A DNA stretch of 64,000 nucleotides. Source: Arachis hypogaea. Lineage: Eukaryota > Streptophyta > Magnoliopsida > Fabales > Fabaceae. Below are positions 45,697-56,976 of the stretch, piece by piece. The notes beneath the pieces were generated by a model. The model ran no database searches. It was not told where the DNA came from and saw only the letters and a list, made by a program, of their open reading frames with translations. The stretch is taken from positions 23,185,890 to 23,249,889 of the forward strand of contig NC_092045.1 of assembly GCF_003086295.3 (NCBI RefSeq), read 5' to 3'. The number at the start of each line of letters is the position of its first letter. Position 1 is the first letter of the stretch. A program made the translations under genes and the position numbers.

Positions 45697-47768
45697 TTAA
45701 CGTAGTTTTCTATTTAAAATCGTTGTTATTACGTTATTTATTATAGGCTTCTCTCTAGTATCTACTGTGACAGAATTAAAATTCTCAAACATGTTAACCA
45801 GTGTATCTACTTTAAAATTAAAGGTGAACCTAGATTTAGACCAATATCTAGGTGGAATAGCAATTAAGTACCGAAAAATTTCCTGATTCACAGTTTTCAA
45901 TTCGGCCATATACCTCTTTGAATCTTTTTAGCGAGTCGCCTTAGCACACTTCCGCATCATTTGCTTCAAATGTAACCCTGGTATAACATCTTCTTATGCC
46001 GGCAACAAACTCTACACCGATGATATTAATGAGCATATAGTTAGGGATACTTCATATGTTGTAATGAATAATGTAAATGTGCATAAGTAAAATGTGGTGA
46101 AGTATACTTACTTTTTGTTGGTCAGACATAAATGTGGATCTTTCCATCTTCTCAATCCCAATGTCAGATGCAAGATGATTCACGAACCAATTCCATGAGT
46201 TCTTGGTCTTGGCCTCTACAACCGCATATGCAATTGACAGCATTTGGTCATTCGAATCCCAACCTATTGCAGTGACCAATTGTCCATCCTGAGGTGTCTT
46301 CAAAAAGCATCCATCTAGACCAATGAAGGACCTGCAATACTGGAAGCTTTGCTTGCATGCTTCCAAGTACACGTAGATCTTCTGAAAGATGCAATAATTT
46401 GTCATGGATGATGTTTGTACTTTATTATCAAAATCAAGGGACCTTTGCACTTATATACGAATAGAGGAGTCTGGATTTTCCCTCAACAACTCATGTCCAT
46501 AGTCATATATCCTCTTATATTGCTCTCGGAAGGTTCCCTAAATTTCGTCCAATGAAATCTGCTTAGTCCTCATTGCCATTAATTTAGTGACAGTCAAGTT
46601 CCACTTTTTTTTTAGCCTTGGAAACCAATTCCTTTATCTTCACCTTGAGATTTGATTCAACCTTCTTCTTGAATGCCATGCCAAGCCATTTTGAGTGTAA
46701 AATTCTCACCCTACATGTGTGATTCAAATTCATGCTGCGAAACTGCCAAGTATCTTCATATCCTATTTTTGCAGCATACAGCCAAAAAGGACACTCACCA
46801 GAACAAACCGTCCTTACCCTCTTCAGATCACACTTCCTTAAAGTAATTACCCTTGCGGTTTGCACAGCATATGTAGTCACATTATCGTTGAATTCCTCCC
46901 TATATGCATATAGTATCCCAACTTCTCACTTGTATTGTTTCATGTCTTTTTGTGCCTTGTGAACTGGATACCTCATTCTCTCATGGTCTGAGTCTGACCC
47001 CTTAACTCTAACCTTGTGGTCCAAATCTAACTCATCACTGTCTGATCCTTCATCATTTTCAAAATTCTCAATTGCCACACCCTTCTTTTTCACAGCCCTA
47101 CGTCTATCAGTCATGACATTCACATCCTCAAACCCATTGACATCAGGATCAAGCTCATCTTCACTGTCGGTAAAGTGCAAATCATCTGTACTGGCATCCT
47201 CCTCTTCATATGGTTTATACTCTTAATCGAGATTATCACTGTCACCGGAATTACCAAACACAGCTTCGTGATTATCATCATCATCATCACTGTCCCTAGT
47301 CTCTACCCCAGTATCATCAGCACCTGGTTCGAATTGGTTTTTTCCCCTGTTCTCCACCATACACAACCAGCTCTTGTCCCTTACTTTTATCAACCATCCC
47401 ATGATCCTCACCAATATCAATATAGCTAGTAGTAGGAAATACATCGTCCTCCTCACCTTGTGCACAACAAATAACTCTACATAATCTCTTAATTCAGCTA
47501 TTTTACACATGGCAATCGAATTTGCATCAGCTTTAAACAACTTTAAATTTTTCTCCATGTCTTCATATATAGGATCCTTGAACCACAACGCTGATATATT
47601 CTCCTCAACGTAACCAAACTACTTTAACTCTGCATAAACTTCAAATATGGACCAGCGATCACATTCAATATCTTCTATAACTGTTGTTTCTCCTCCCACA
47701 TACTGTAATGGCCCATTTTGATAAGTAGACCATCCTTCATAGTAGACTTTTAGCTTAAAATATCCCAT
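45697..47768 (-). pseudogene. MuDR-family transposase, deleted and frameshifted
   Basis: The start at 47768 (MGYFKLKVYYEGWSTYQNG) opens a PB1-like N-terminal domain common in plant MULE transposases (to about 47400). Next is an acidic spacer (47300-46960), the MuDR zinc/DNA-binding domain (46900-46590; C in GECPFW, H and C in NHTCRV), and the DDE core (46440-46105; first Asp in IGLDGCFLK, second in FMSDQQKG-like context). The segment that should hold the catalytic Glu is missing: after 46052 the sequence jumps to the conserved C-terminal part (about 45980-45697, RYLIAIPPRYWSKSRFTF). Several stops in addition. Transposase would cut and paste the element; this copy cannot. Confidence 0.87.
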
Positions 47769-47828
47769 TGTCTTCTCTAATACCCTATCAGTAAATAACT
47801 ATCAGAACACATTACCATATTGCAACAA

Positions 47829-47850
47829 TAAAAAAAAACACACACACACA
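47829..47850. repeat. short (CA)n run
   Basis: About eight CA units after a poly-A stretch in the MULE leader. Confidence 0.8.
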
Positions 47851-48350
47851 GGCATCCCTATTTCACGGTGATATTAATCCCTAGTCTAACTACACACACC
47901 TTTGGCCTCCATTCAATCATCAACGAAAAATCAAAACCTAAACTTTCTAACCCAAAACTAATTACCTACGCCAATTCTGTGAATACTGCCTCACCGACTA
48001 TTCAAGTCCCTTCCTTCAAGCAACCCGAACTCGCCTGCTTTCTTCTCTCCAAGAACAGCTTTCGACATTTCTGATTTTGGACTAGGGCATCAATCACATT
48101 GGTTTATGAAACGTTATGCTTAATGTTGTGGTTAGTGTTGAGGGTTTACATACAAATGAAGACATGAAGTGTTTCGCGCGAAACATAAAAATTGAAAAGG
48201 GTAGTTTTGTCATTTAAAAAAATTATTAAAAAAATGATTTTAATAGCAAATAAAACAATAATGACAATTTTAAATCCAAAATTATATTAGAGACAATTTT
48301 GATTCTGACCTTAAACATCAAGTACCAAAACAATATTTTATATTAATACA

Positions 48351-50139
48351 ATAGTTCATATAAAATGAGAGATTTATTCCTCGTATAAAGATAACAAATC
48401 TCCCTTCCTTCCTATATTAAAAATGACAGATATGATAAATTAAGAAGTGTGATGCATATACCACTTATTCACCGAAGAATAATAATTCATGCCAATTTTT
48501 TTGTTTAAGAATTTTCATATTATGTTTGTTACCAAATAAAGTTTGATCCCTTACTGGTGACAAGACATTGAAATGAATAGTGAAAGGTGAAAGAAACAAT
48601 GAGAGGTAAGCACAACAAGAAATGACACCAATACCTAATAATTTGAACAATGGAGGAGACATAGGCACCCCCACTTGAGCATAACAATCCCACCACCCTA
48701 AATTATTACGGGGCCGCCAAATACTACTACTAAAATAGTTAATTTGGATTGGTAGAATAATTAATATACTAGCCTGTTTAAATAAGTATAAAAAATTTAA
48801 ATTATACTTTATATATATAATAATTTATTAGCCAATAATAAATTTTTAAATAAAACTCAGATCCATAATAAATTAATTAGTATTAGACCCCATAAATTAA
48901 AGAATACTATAAAAAAAAATATATCACAAGCTACACCTAAATATAATTGTCAGTAATATGTAGTAGAATCTTTTATAGTTACAGTATTTTATATTAATCG
49001 TATTAAATATATACTAAAATCAATCATCAATATAAAATATATAATAAAATATAAAATATATATTAAAAATAAATTAAATTCTATATAAATTTATACACAA
49101 ATATATATTAATTAATTTTAATATACATCTAGCACATTTTAATTTTTTTTCTCTTTTATTTTATTTTTTTACTTATCTTATGGATCGCCCAATGTTGATA
49201 GTGCATTTTGTCCCCACAAACACACTTTACAATATATATATAATGACTAAAGTCAAGCACCACCAATAATTTACCCACAAAATAGAGAGAGAATAAATGT
49301 AATTGCGTCCGTTCTCTTTGTGAGGATTCCTATTCTTTGTTATGCATGTGATCATGCCCAAGCAAAAAAGGATGTGATCCTTGAACTGTGGAAAAAGTTT
49401 TTCTTTATCACATAAAGAAGGAAATTATGAAAGGGAAGAATAAGAAGAAACAACGAAATATTTCTAGACACAGCAAATCTTTTAAAAGAGAGAGAGAGAG
49501 AGATTGAAGTTTCTTTTTCCTTAGATAAATAAAACTTGAACTAATAACATTGTGTTTGAAAATTTTTGGAATGAGAAAAAAGGTCTAATTCTATTAATAA
49601 GTAATAAATTATTCAATTCTATTTTAAATTAAAATTCGTGCATGGTTTAGGATAACACAAATTTTAATAGAATTGAATTCTGGCCTTTTACTACTACTTC
49701 ACTCTTAAATCAAGGAGGAATTTGCATTTATATATTAGAAACAAAGCGATCAAGCAACAAAAACAAAAATTTATTTGTCTCAATTTTATATCAAATATTT
49801 CAAAATATTTACAATATATAGAAATTTATTTTACTATATAGTAATTGGTTTGATTTCACTATACAAAAAACTCGATTATCACGATGGCTTTATTGAAGAC
49901 CATATTATTGTTAAATATACGTGGATGAAATTATCGATGGACGAAGCTGTCGGTAAAATTAATTACCATTGTTCGGGCCATCGACAATAAGCATTTCCAA
50001 AATCAAATTTTTTAAGATGCTTAATCTAACAGTAAAATTAAATAAATATTTTTAGTTAACTTTTATAATATACTTTAATGTTAATTTTTTTTTTCAATTG
50101 TATCGCTTTCAAACAAATTTTGATTTTATTCTCGAGTTA
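48351..50139. other. AT-rich intergenic stretch without recognised genes
   Basis: Contains a (GA)n tract (about 49488-49503) and AT-rich segments with ATATATTAATTAATTTTAATATA-like wording (49110 region) typical of decayed MITEs. The short ORF at 48465-48674 has no recognisable domain. Nothing further can be supported. Confidence 0.4.
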
Positions 50140-50887
50140 ATATTGTCGGAAAAAGTGTAATATTGTAGGAAAAAGTGTAATATGCTTCATTATAATGTGC
50201 ATGAATTTTACACTGCTATGAGAAAACGTTATTGTCATTTTCTGTAGAGCTAATATTTTTTTAATTTTTTTAATAATAAAACGACGTCAGCATTTTTTTA
50301 AAAAAAATAATTCTTTCAAAAAATAAAATCATAATGCCATTTTGCATTTGAAATTTTTTAAATTATAATAATTGAAAATATCATTGGCGTTTTGTTTATT
50401 TACCGACTTTTAAAATATAATCTAGTCAAGATGCCACTTACATATTATAGTAAAAGTGAAAATGTCAGTGACATTTTGTGCAGGATGAATAAAAAAATAT
50501 AAAATTAGCTATAAAAGGAGTGATAGTATTGTGTTGAGAAGAATTGAAGTGGAGTTGTTCTAGAGAGATTTGTTCTAAATATTGAAAGAGTAAAAAAATT
50601 GTGAGTAAGTGTGATAAGTGTATAAAAAATAGAAGGTTGTGTTAGTTTAAAAATATACTATAATGATCAAATTTTACCTCTCATATACATGAGATCGTGA
50701 TGTCAGGGTCTTTGTCACACTCTAACACAACCGTATTAATACTCGCACTTACTCAATCTCCTAAACTAAGATCACGTCAGCCTAACCTTCAATATTTAAC
50801 AAGAAGGCTAAGAACACAAGAAAAATAAATTTTTGGTAGAAAGAACACTTTATTAACTAAGTGTTTTTTACAAATGACTCACACACT

Positions 50888-51063
50888 CAGGGGCGAAGCT
50901 AGGTGGTGGGAAAGGGGGGCGATGGCCCCCCTAATTTTAATTTTTTACATGTAAATTATATGTAAATTTTAGTTTAACCCCCCCTTAAAATTTTATTTTA
51001 GTCTTAGTTTATTGGATAAATATTTTTGGCCCCCCTCTAATATTTTATCTAGCTCCGCTCCTG
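50888..51063. mobile_element. hAT-type MITE, 176 bp
   Basis: Ends CAGGGGCGAAGCTAG and, inverted, CAGGAGCGGAGCTAG; perfect 8-bp duplication CACACACT at 50880-50887 and 51064-51071. Absent from copy 2 of the duplicated segment, although copy 2 is deleted at this place. Confidence 0.93.
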
Positions 51064-51090
51064 CACACACTCAAACTCTAACTCTCACTC

Positions 51091-51100
51091 CTATTTATAG
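51091..51100 (-). promoter_or_regulatory. putative TATA box of chromovirus LTR copy 1
   Basis: CTATAAATAG on the minus strand. The equivalent part is deleted in copy 2. Confidence 0.5.
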
Positions 51101-52220
51101 CCATTCACCTGCTCAATAGACGGTTATGATTAAATCTAATCAATGGTTCAGAGAGTGTCCAAAACCTTTGTTACAAATATCTAACCTACCATATTTCTCT
51201 AAATACTTCTAGATTATTCTATACTACTTTTTATACTTCTACATATATCTATACTCTTCTAGAATAGTTTATAACCTTCTAAAGTCTTCTATGACCTTCT
51301 AAAGTCTTCCTAAAATTTCTAGGATATTCTAGATACGAAACCATCCAAAATATTCTCAAACACTCTAGAATACTTTACAAACACCGTTAAACATAACATC
51401 TTAAAATTTACTATGACATTCTCCTTCACTTATTGTGCAGACGTCCTTGTCGCGTTCTGTTCATAATAGCATTCTAGGTGTTCTTGGAATTGTCACAAAT
51501 TTTCACGAGCTTTTCAGCTAGCTTCTATTATTCGGAGTCCTTTCTACTTGATAAGTATTGGATACTTGGTAGTACTCCTCTTCGTCGCACAATTTGATTA
51601 GCTAAGATCTCCTTGATATCTTTATTTTTTTACACTCAACTTCTAATGCTCAATTTTTCTAATATTGTAGAAAAAGTATAATATGCTTCATTATTTTAAT
51701 GAGAATGAGTTTTATACTGCTATGAGAAAATGTTATTGTCGTTTTTTGTAGAGCTAATATTTTTAAATTTTTTTAATAACAAAACGACATCAATGTTTTT
51801 TACAAAAATAATTTTATAAAAAAATAAAATAATAATACCGTTTGGCATTTGAAATTTTTTTAAATTATAATAATTAAAACCGTCATTGATGTTTTGTTTA
51901 TTTAACGAATTTTAAAAAACAATCTGGTCAAGATGCCACTTATGTATTGTAGCAAAAGTGAAAATGTCAGCAACATTTTGTGTGGGATAAATAAAAAAAT
52001 ATAAAATTAACTATAAAAAGAGTCATAGTATTGTGTTGTGAAAGTGTATTGAGGATAACTGAAGTGGAGTTGTTCTAGAAAAGTTTGTTCTAAATATTGA
52101 GAGAGTAATGAAATTTGTGAGTAAGTGTGATGAGTGTATAAAAAATAAAAAGTTGTGTTAATTTAAAAATATACTATAATCGTCAGATTTTGTCTCATAC
52201 ACATGCATTCGAGGTGGTTA

Positions 52221-52542
52221 TGTCAGGGTCTTTGACACACTCTAACACTACTGTGCCAGCATTCGCACTTACTCAATCTCTTGAGGTAAGATCAAGTCAG
52301 CCTAACTTTCAATATTTAACAATAAAGCTAAGAATACAAGAGAAAATTTCTAGATTATTCTATACTACTCTTTATACTTCTACATATATCTATATTCTTC
52401 TAGAATAGTCTATCACCTTCTAAAGTCTTCTACACCTTCTAGGATATTCTAAAACATTTCAAAATTATCAAGAGCATTCTCAAACACTCTAGAATACTAT
52501 ATAAATACTGTTAAACATAACATCTCAAAACCTACTATGACA
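52221..52542 (-). repeat. chromovirus 3' LTR, copy 2 (322 bp, internally deleted)
   Basis: Same ends as copy 1 (TGTCATAGTA...GACCCTGACA on minus). The deletion removes the TATA region. Confidence 0.65.
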
Positions 52543-52549
52543 CTCTCCC

Positions 52550-54375
52550 CCACCTATTGCACAGACGTCCTCGTCGTGTTCTGTTCATGATAGCACTCTA
52601 GGTGTTCTTGGAATTGTCACAGATCTTCACGAGCTTTCCAGCTAGCCTCTGTTATTCGTAGTCCTTTCCACTTGATCAAGTATTGGGTACTTAGTGGTAC
52701 TCCTCTTCGTCACACAACCCGATTAGCTAAGATCTCCTCGACCTTTTTATCGAATGATCTAATCACCATGGGGGGAGCTCTATTCGAGTCACCTCTACTC
52801 AGTTCGTCTTGGTCTCCATGATATGGTTTAAGCATACTCACATGAAAGACTGGATGGATCTTTATAGAGAGAGAAAATTGCACTTTGTAAGCAACCTCCC
52901 CAACACGTCCAATGATCTTAAATGACCCTTTATATTTGCGGATCAAGCCCTTATGAACCTTGTGAAAGGCTTTGAATTGTTGTGGAAGAAGTTTAATCAT
53001 TATCTTATCTCCCACTTGATAACTAGTGTGTCTCCTCTTATTGTCTGCCCACTTTTTCATCCTCTTTGCGGCTTTGTTAAGGAAAGAACGAGTGACATCT
53101 TCTTGTTCTTCCCAAGACTTAATCATATGATAAGCTTCAGGACTCTTCTGTGAGTATGAGGAAAATAGAGTGTTGTGTAAGCGGCTGTTGTCCAGTCACA
53201 ATCTTGAACGGACTTTTTCCTGTGGACTCACTCATTTGTAGATTGTATGAGAACTGCGCAATGTCTAAAAGTTTTGTCCAATCCTTCTGATTAGAGCCTA
53301 CAAAATACCACAAGTAACAGTTAAGTAAGGCATTCACGCTCTCAGTCTGCCCATCAGTTTGAGGATTGAAGTTTGTTGAGAAGTGAAGCTCCAATCCAAG
53401 AAGTTTGAACAGCTCTACCCATAGTCGTCCTGTGAAGTGTAGATCTCGATCCCTGATGATGCTCTTAGGTAATTCCCAATACCTCATCACATTCTTGAAG
53501 AATAGTCGTACTGCTTCCTCTACAGTGCAGTAGGGGTAGGTATAAAGGTAGCATACTTTAAAAATCGATCTACTACCATGAGGATAGATCCAAACCCCTT
53601 GGACTTCGGTAAGGCAAAGATGAAATCCAAAGACATACTTTTCTATGGTCGCTCCGGTAGAGGCAGAGGTTCCAACAACCCATTTGGTGTCTCGTTTTCA
53701 ATTTTATCTTATCGGCACATAAGACAAGTCTTCACATAGCTCTCCACTTTATCTCTCGTTTGATGCCAATAATAGAAAGATTCAATGAGTGCCAAGGTCT
53801 TTACTTACCTTGATGACTAGCCCCTTGGTGTCGTAGCATTCTTTCATTAACTTTCTTGTCAGATTTTTTCACTTAGGGACGTATAGTCTTCTTCCTTTCG
53901 AGTAGAAAAGGTCATATTCTATCCAAAATCTTTGGTCTTCTCTAGCAAACTCCACTAACTTCTTGGCTAATGGATCTTGATACAACCCTTCCTTGATGGT
54001 ACGTATAATATCTCCTTTGATTGTAAAAATAGCTGCTAACTCAGTCTTCGATGGACAGATAAATCCAGCATCTAGCAGATCATTGAGTTGCTTGTTTAAC
54101 TCCCTATGTTCTAGCGATGCCATCCTATATAGTGCTGAGGCCGGCATCTTCGCTCCTAATTCCAATTCAATCTTGTGATCCACCTTTTTCCTAGGTGGTA
54201 CTTGCTTTGGTAACTCAAGAGGCATCACATCCTTATTTTCTTCAAGCACTTCCTTGATTTTGGGGAGAATACCCTCTCCTCGGATGTTGACTCCTCTTGT
54301 AATAGAGCCAAATATGTCATCTTTCTCTTCTTGAAGCCTTTCTTGAGTTGCATGGCAGAGAGCATCGGGGGTCAT
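52550..54375 (-). pseudogene. chromovirus pol remnant: RT start, integrase, chromodomain
   Basis: 54375-53869 joins the N-terminal RT region (ELGAKMPASALYRMASLEHR, LLDAGFICPSK) directly to the stretch before the integrase zinc domain (DPLAKKLVEFAREDQRFW); the RT palm with YVDD and RNase H are lost by an in-frame deletion. The zinc domain and first Asp of integrase follow with stops (53868-53491), then 53490-53137 (IIRDRDLHFTGRLW, NPQTDGQTESVNALL: second D and E present) and the C-terminal domain 53126-52710. A chromodomain continues to about 52560 (QYLIKWKGL, then a Trp), after one stop. Chromodomains steer integration to particular chromatin. Not functional. Confidence 0.87.
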
Positions 54376-55340
54376 CCATGAATGGAGACCTTTTCTCTAT
54401 GACACATACTACATTGTAATATGACATAAGGACTATATTTACCTTCGTTTACAAATTGAGCCCGGTGACTATCTTGAAATCATTCATGGGAGCTACTGAG
54501 AAATCCATAAGGCCCTTCCAAGAACCAAGAGTAATCTCAACTCCTTTTGCTACTCCCTTAAAAGGTTCACCCTTGGTATTTATGGGTTTGAACTGGCCAT
54601 TCTTTTTGGTGATCTTTAAGCCAAGCCAATTCGCTTCATCAAGCATGATGAAGTTATATATAGCAGCAATGTCAATCATAGCCATGACGAATTTTTCATT
54701 GATAAAGAATTTAACATACATCAAGTGTTTCTTTTCTACAATGCTTGCTTCTTTGTCCTTTATAGTATTCATGAGTTGGACAAATCCAATACACTCAGGT
54801 ACTTGTGATTGAGCCTCTTGTTCCTTGGCAATAGATGTCAAAGTCCCTAGCTTGAGACAATCCTTCATTTGGTGTGGTCCTTTGGATATAAAGCATTCTC
54901 CTTTAGGCACAAAAGCTTCTTTTTTGTCCTCGTATTCTTTCTTTGAAGAGTACTTTCCTTCTTTCTTGGTTAAGAAACTTTTTTCCCTTCTCTCTCCTAC
55001 CCTTAGTGGAACTAAGTTTGGAGGAAGACTTGGATTTAGAGACTCTCCAATGATACTCAGTGAGTAATTCAACCACCATGATGGCCTCATCGACATTCTT
55101 AATGTTTCTCCTTTCCAATTCTTGCTTTACCCAAGGTTGGAGTCCATCAATGAAGAAGAACAATGCATCTTTTGATGCTAAGTTAGGAATTTGAAGTGTG
55201 AGAGTGGTGAACTCCTTTAGGTAGTCACTAATCATACTATTGTGCTTCAACTTCCTTAACTTCTTCCTTGCTTCTTAGACCACATTCTCATGGAGGAAAT
55301 ATCTTTTCAACTCCCTTTTGAAATCTTTCCATGTGGCTAT
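54376..55340 (-). pseudogene. chromovirus gag (partial), zinc knuckle and protease
   Basis: 55340 to about 54903 encodes the capsid end (DYLKEFTTLTLQIPNL, FFIDGLQPWVKQEL) with one stop near 55278 and a frame change near 55070. The knuckle region (CFISKGPHQMKDC) has Ser in place of the second Cys. The protease (about 54700) reads MIDIAAIYNFI where D-T/S-G-A is expected, so its active site is destroyed. The N-terminal gag part is missing because another LTR starts at 55341. Confidence 0.82.
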
Positions 55341-55423
55341 TGGTGCGGCATTTGAATACCACAAACTAATCGGCAAGTGCATCGGGTCATACCAAGTAGA
55401 ACCTCAAGTGAATGAGGGTCGAT
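55341..55423 (-). mobile_element. end of a second FIDEL-like LTR (first piece, left of element B)
   Basis: TGGTGCGGCATTTG at 55341 is the reverse complement of an LTR end in CCGCACCA, comparable to GCGCACCA at 2168. It continues to TCGAT (55419-55423), resumes at 62659 after element B, and inserted into chromovirus gag. Orientation minus, so it is a 3' LTR or solo LTR. Confidence 0.75.
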
Positions 55424-56815
55424 TGATAAACCCATATTTCGTGAGTTCTTTTGTGCTTAATTTGAGTGATTTATATAATCCTTCACCTACTTATTCACAT
55501 TAATTGCATGGTTTTACTTTCCCTTCCTTATTATGTCGTATTGTGAAAAACTTGTTTCCTAAGCTTTAAAAATTAATTATTTTAATTACCTTTATTTCGA
55601 TTCGATGTCGTGATTAGTATGTTGAGTAGTTTCAGATTTTCTAAGGCAAAATAACTTAGAGGATGGAAAAGGAAACATACAAAAATGGAAGGAGAAAGCA
55701 AAACAGAGCTTTAAGGAAACTGGTGTTCACGCGATCGCATGGACGACGCGATCGCGTGCCAGAAGCGAAGATTCAGTAACGCGACCGCATGACTGACGCG
55801 ACCGTGCGCCTTAAGCAGAACGCACATGACGCGGTCGCATGACTGACGCGACCGCGTGGCAAGGAAAAGCTCCGAATGACGCGACCGCGTGACAGAGGCC
55901 ACGCACCAGAAAATTACAGAACACGCCCCAGCGAGTTCTAAACCCCTTTTTAGCCCAAATCCAAGTCCAGAAAGCATATACCATAGGTTATAAAGTGGGG
56001 GAATGCATCCATTCATAAGGGATGCACTCATAACTCACTTCTCATGATTTAGATTAGTTTTGAGAGGGGTTCTCTCCTCTCTCTCTTAGGATTAGAAATT
56101 AGGATTTTTAGAAACTAGGATTTAGGACTTCTCTTAGTTTTAGGAGTAACTCTCAATCCCAGGTTCTTTATTTTTATTTATTTTCCCAACTAAATTTATG
56201 AACTCTTCCATGTTACAGATTACTCTTTTGAATTAATATTATTTGAGGTATTTCAGTTATTATTGCTTTCTTTTATTTACATGATTATTGCCTCCCATCT
56301 GATTGCATTTTTTACTCCAGCAGTTTCAATTTTCTTTCCTTTTGGCTTTGGTTAAATAATTGGTGACTCTAGAGTTATCAAACTCATTGTTGATTGAAAA
56401 TTGGAATTCATCCACTTAACTTACCTTCATAGTTAGAGGTTAACAAAGTGGGAGAAAAATCCAATTCTCATCACAATTGATAAGGATAACTAGGAAAGGA
56501 CCTCCAGTTCTTATACCTTACCAAAGGTTTATTTTACAGCTATTTTTATTTTATTTTACTTGTCATATGATATATTCCCACCTTACTTCCAAAACCCCAA
56601 TTTCACCTTTTTCATAGCCAATAATAAGAACATACCTCCCTGCAATTCCTTGAGAAGACGACCCGAGGTTTAAATACTCGGTTATCAATTTTAAAGGGGT
56701 TTGTTACTTGTGACAGCCAAAACGTTTGTACGAAGGGATTTCTGTCAGTTTAGAGACTATATCTACAACGCGACTGTTTTTATGACATTCTTTACTGGCA
56801 AAAATTCTAACGTCA
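55424..56815 (+). repeat. 5' LTR of element B (1392 bp)
   Basis: TGATAAACCC...CTAACGTCA. Carries a GC-rich array (about 55728-55900) directly after the first 300 bp and lacks the GTTGGAAAGC block seen in the element A LTR. Confidence 0.96.
55988..55995 (+). promoter_or_regulatory. TATA box of the element B 5' LTR
   Basis: TTATAAAG, followed by the same GTGGGGGAATGCATCC context as in element A. Confidence 0.55.
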
Positions 56816-56818
56816 AAA

Positions 56819-56836
56819 TGGCGCCGTTGCCGGGGA
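56819..56836 (+). other. primer-binding site, tRNA-Asp, intact
   Basis: TGGCGCCGTTGCCGGGGA, a full match to the 3' end of plant tRNA-Asp, three bases after the LTR. Confidence 0.93.
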
Positions 56837-56976
56837 ATTGCAAACTTGTGCCTTATTATTCGTTATTGTAAATATTTAAAAAAAAATTAAAATTTCTTCC
56901 TATCTTTTTCAAAAATTATATCTTTTTCAAAATATTTTCTTTTTATTAATTTTTGTTTTTATTTTCTCTAACTACT

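Larger units (their letters stand above)
45645..48345 (-). mobile_element. MuDR-type MULE with about 100-bp terminal inverted repeats
   Basis: Left end (about 45645-45750) and the inverted right end (about 48240-48345) agree over about 100 bp: TATTATTTTAATCCCTAA versus ATTGTTTTGGTACTTGAT, then GGGTCAGAA/AGGTCAGAA, and ATTTAAAAT(C/T)GTTGTTATT-like stretches. ATTAATGTAA left and ATTAATACAA right may be the mutated target duplication. It contains one broken minus-strand transposase gene. Exact ends are uncertain by about 10 bp. Confidence 0.8.
50701..51418 (-). repeat. chromovirus LTR, copy 1 (with inserted MITE)
   Basis: Minus strand TGTCATAGTA...GACCCTGACA; TGTCA/TGACA inverted ends. Length about 534 bp without the MITE and its duplication. 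Confidence 0.65.
50140..52740 (-). repeat. tandem duplication of a chromovirus 3' end plus flank
   Basis: Two direct copies, 50140-51645 and about 51655-52740. Each has, in order, about 560 bp of non-LTR flank (AATATTGTAG(G)AAAAAGT...), a chromovirus LTR, and the end of the chromodomain coding region. Copy 2 lacks about 160 bp of LTR present in copy 1; copy 1 alone carries the MITE at 50888. Because flanking DNA is included, this is a segmental duplication after insertion rather than two independent insertions. Confidence 0.8.
52221..55340 (-). mobile_element. chromovirus (Ty3-gypsy with chromodomain), deleted and truncated
   Basis: Minus strand: partial gag, knuckle, protease, start of RT fused to the RNase H/integrase linker, integrase, chromodomain, polypurine tract (GGTGGGGGAGAG, before 52542) and 3' LTR (52542-52221). 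Gag is cut at 55340 by another LTR, so the 5' part should be right of the window. Confidence 0.87.

Noticed and set aside
48465..48674. 69-codon minus ORF
   Set aside because: No recognisable domain, no splice or promoter context, AT-rich region.
49859..49990. CACTATACAAAAAAC as a CACTA terminus
   Set aside because: Differs from the consensus, and no matching inverted end or subterminal repeats were found.
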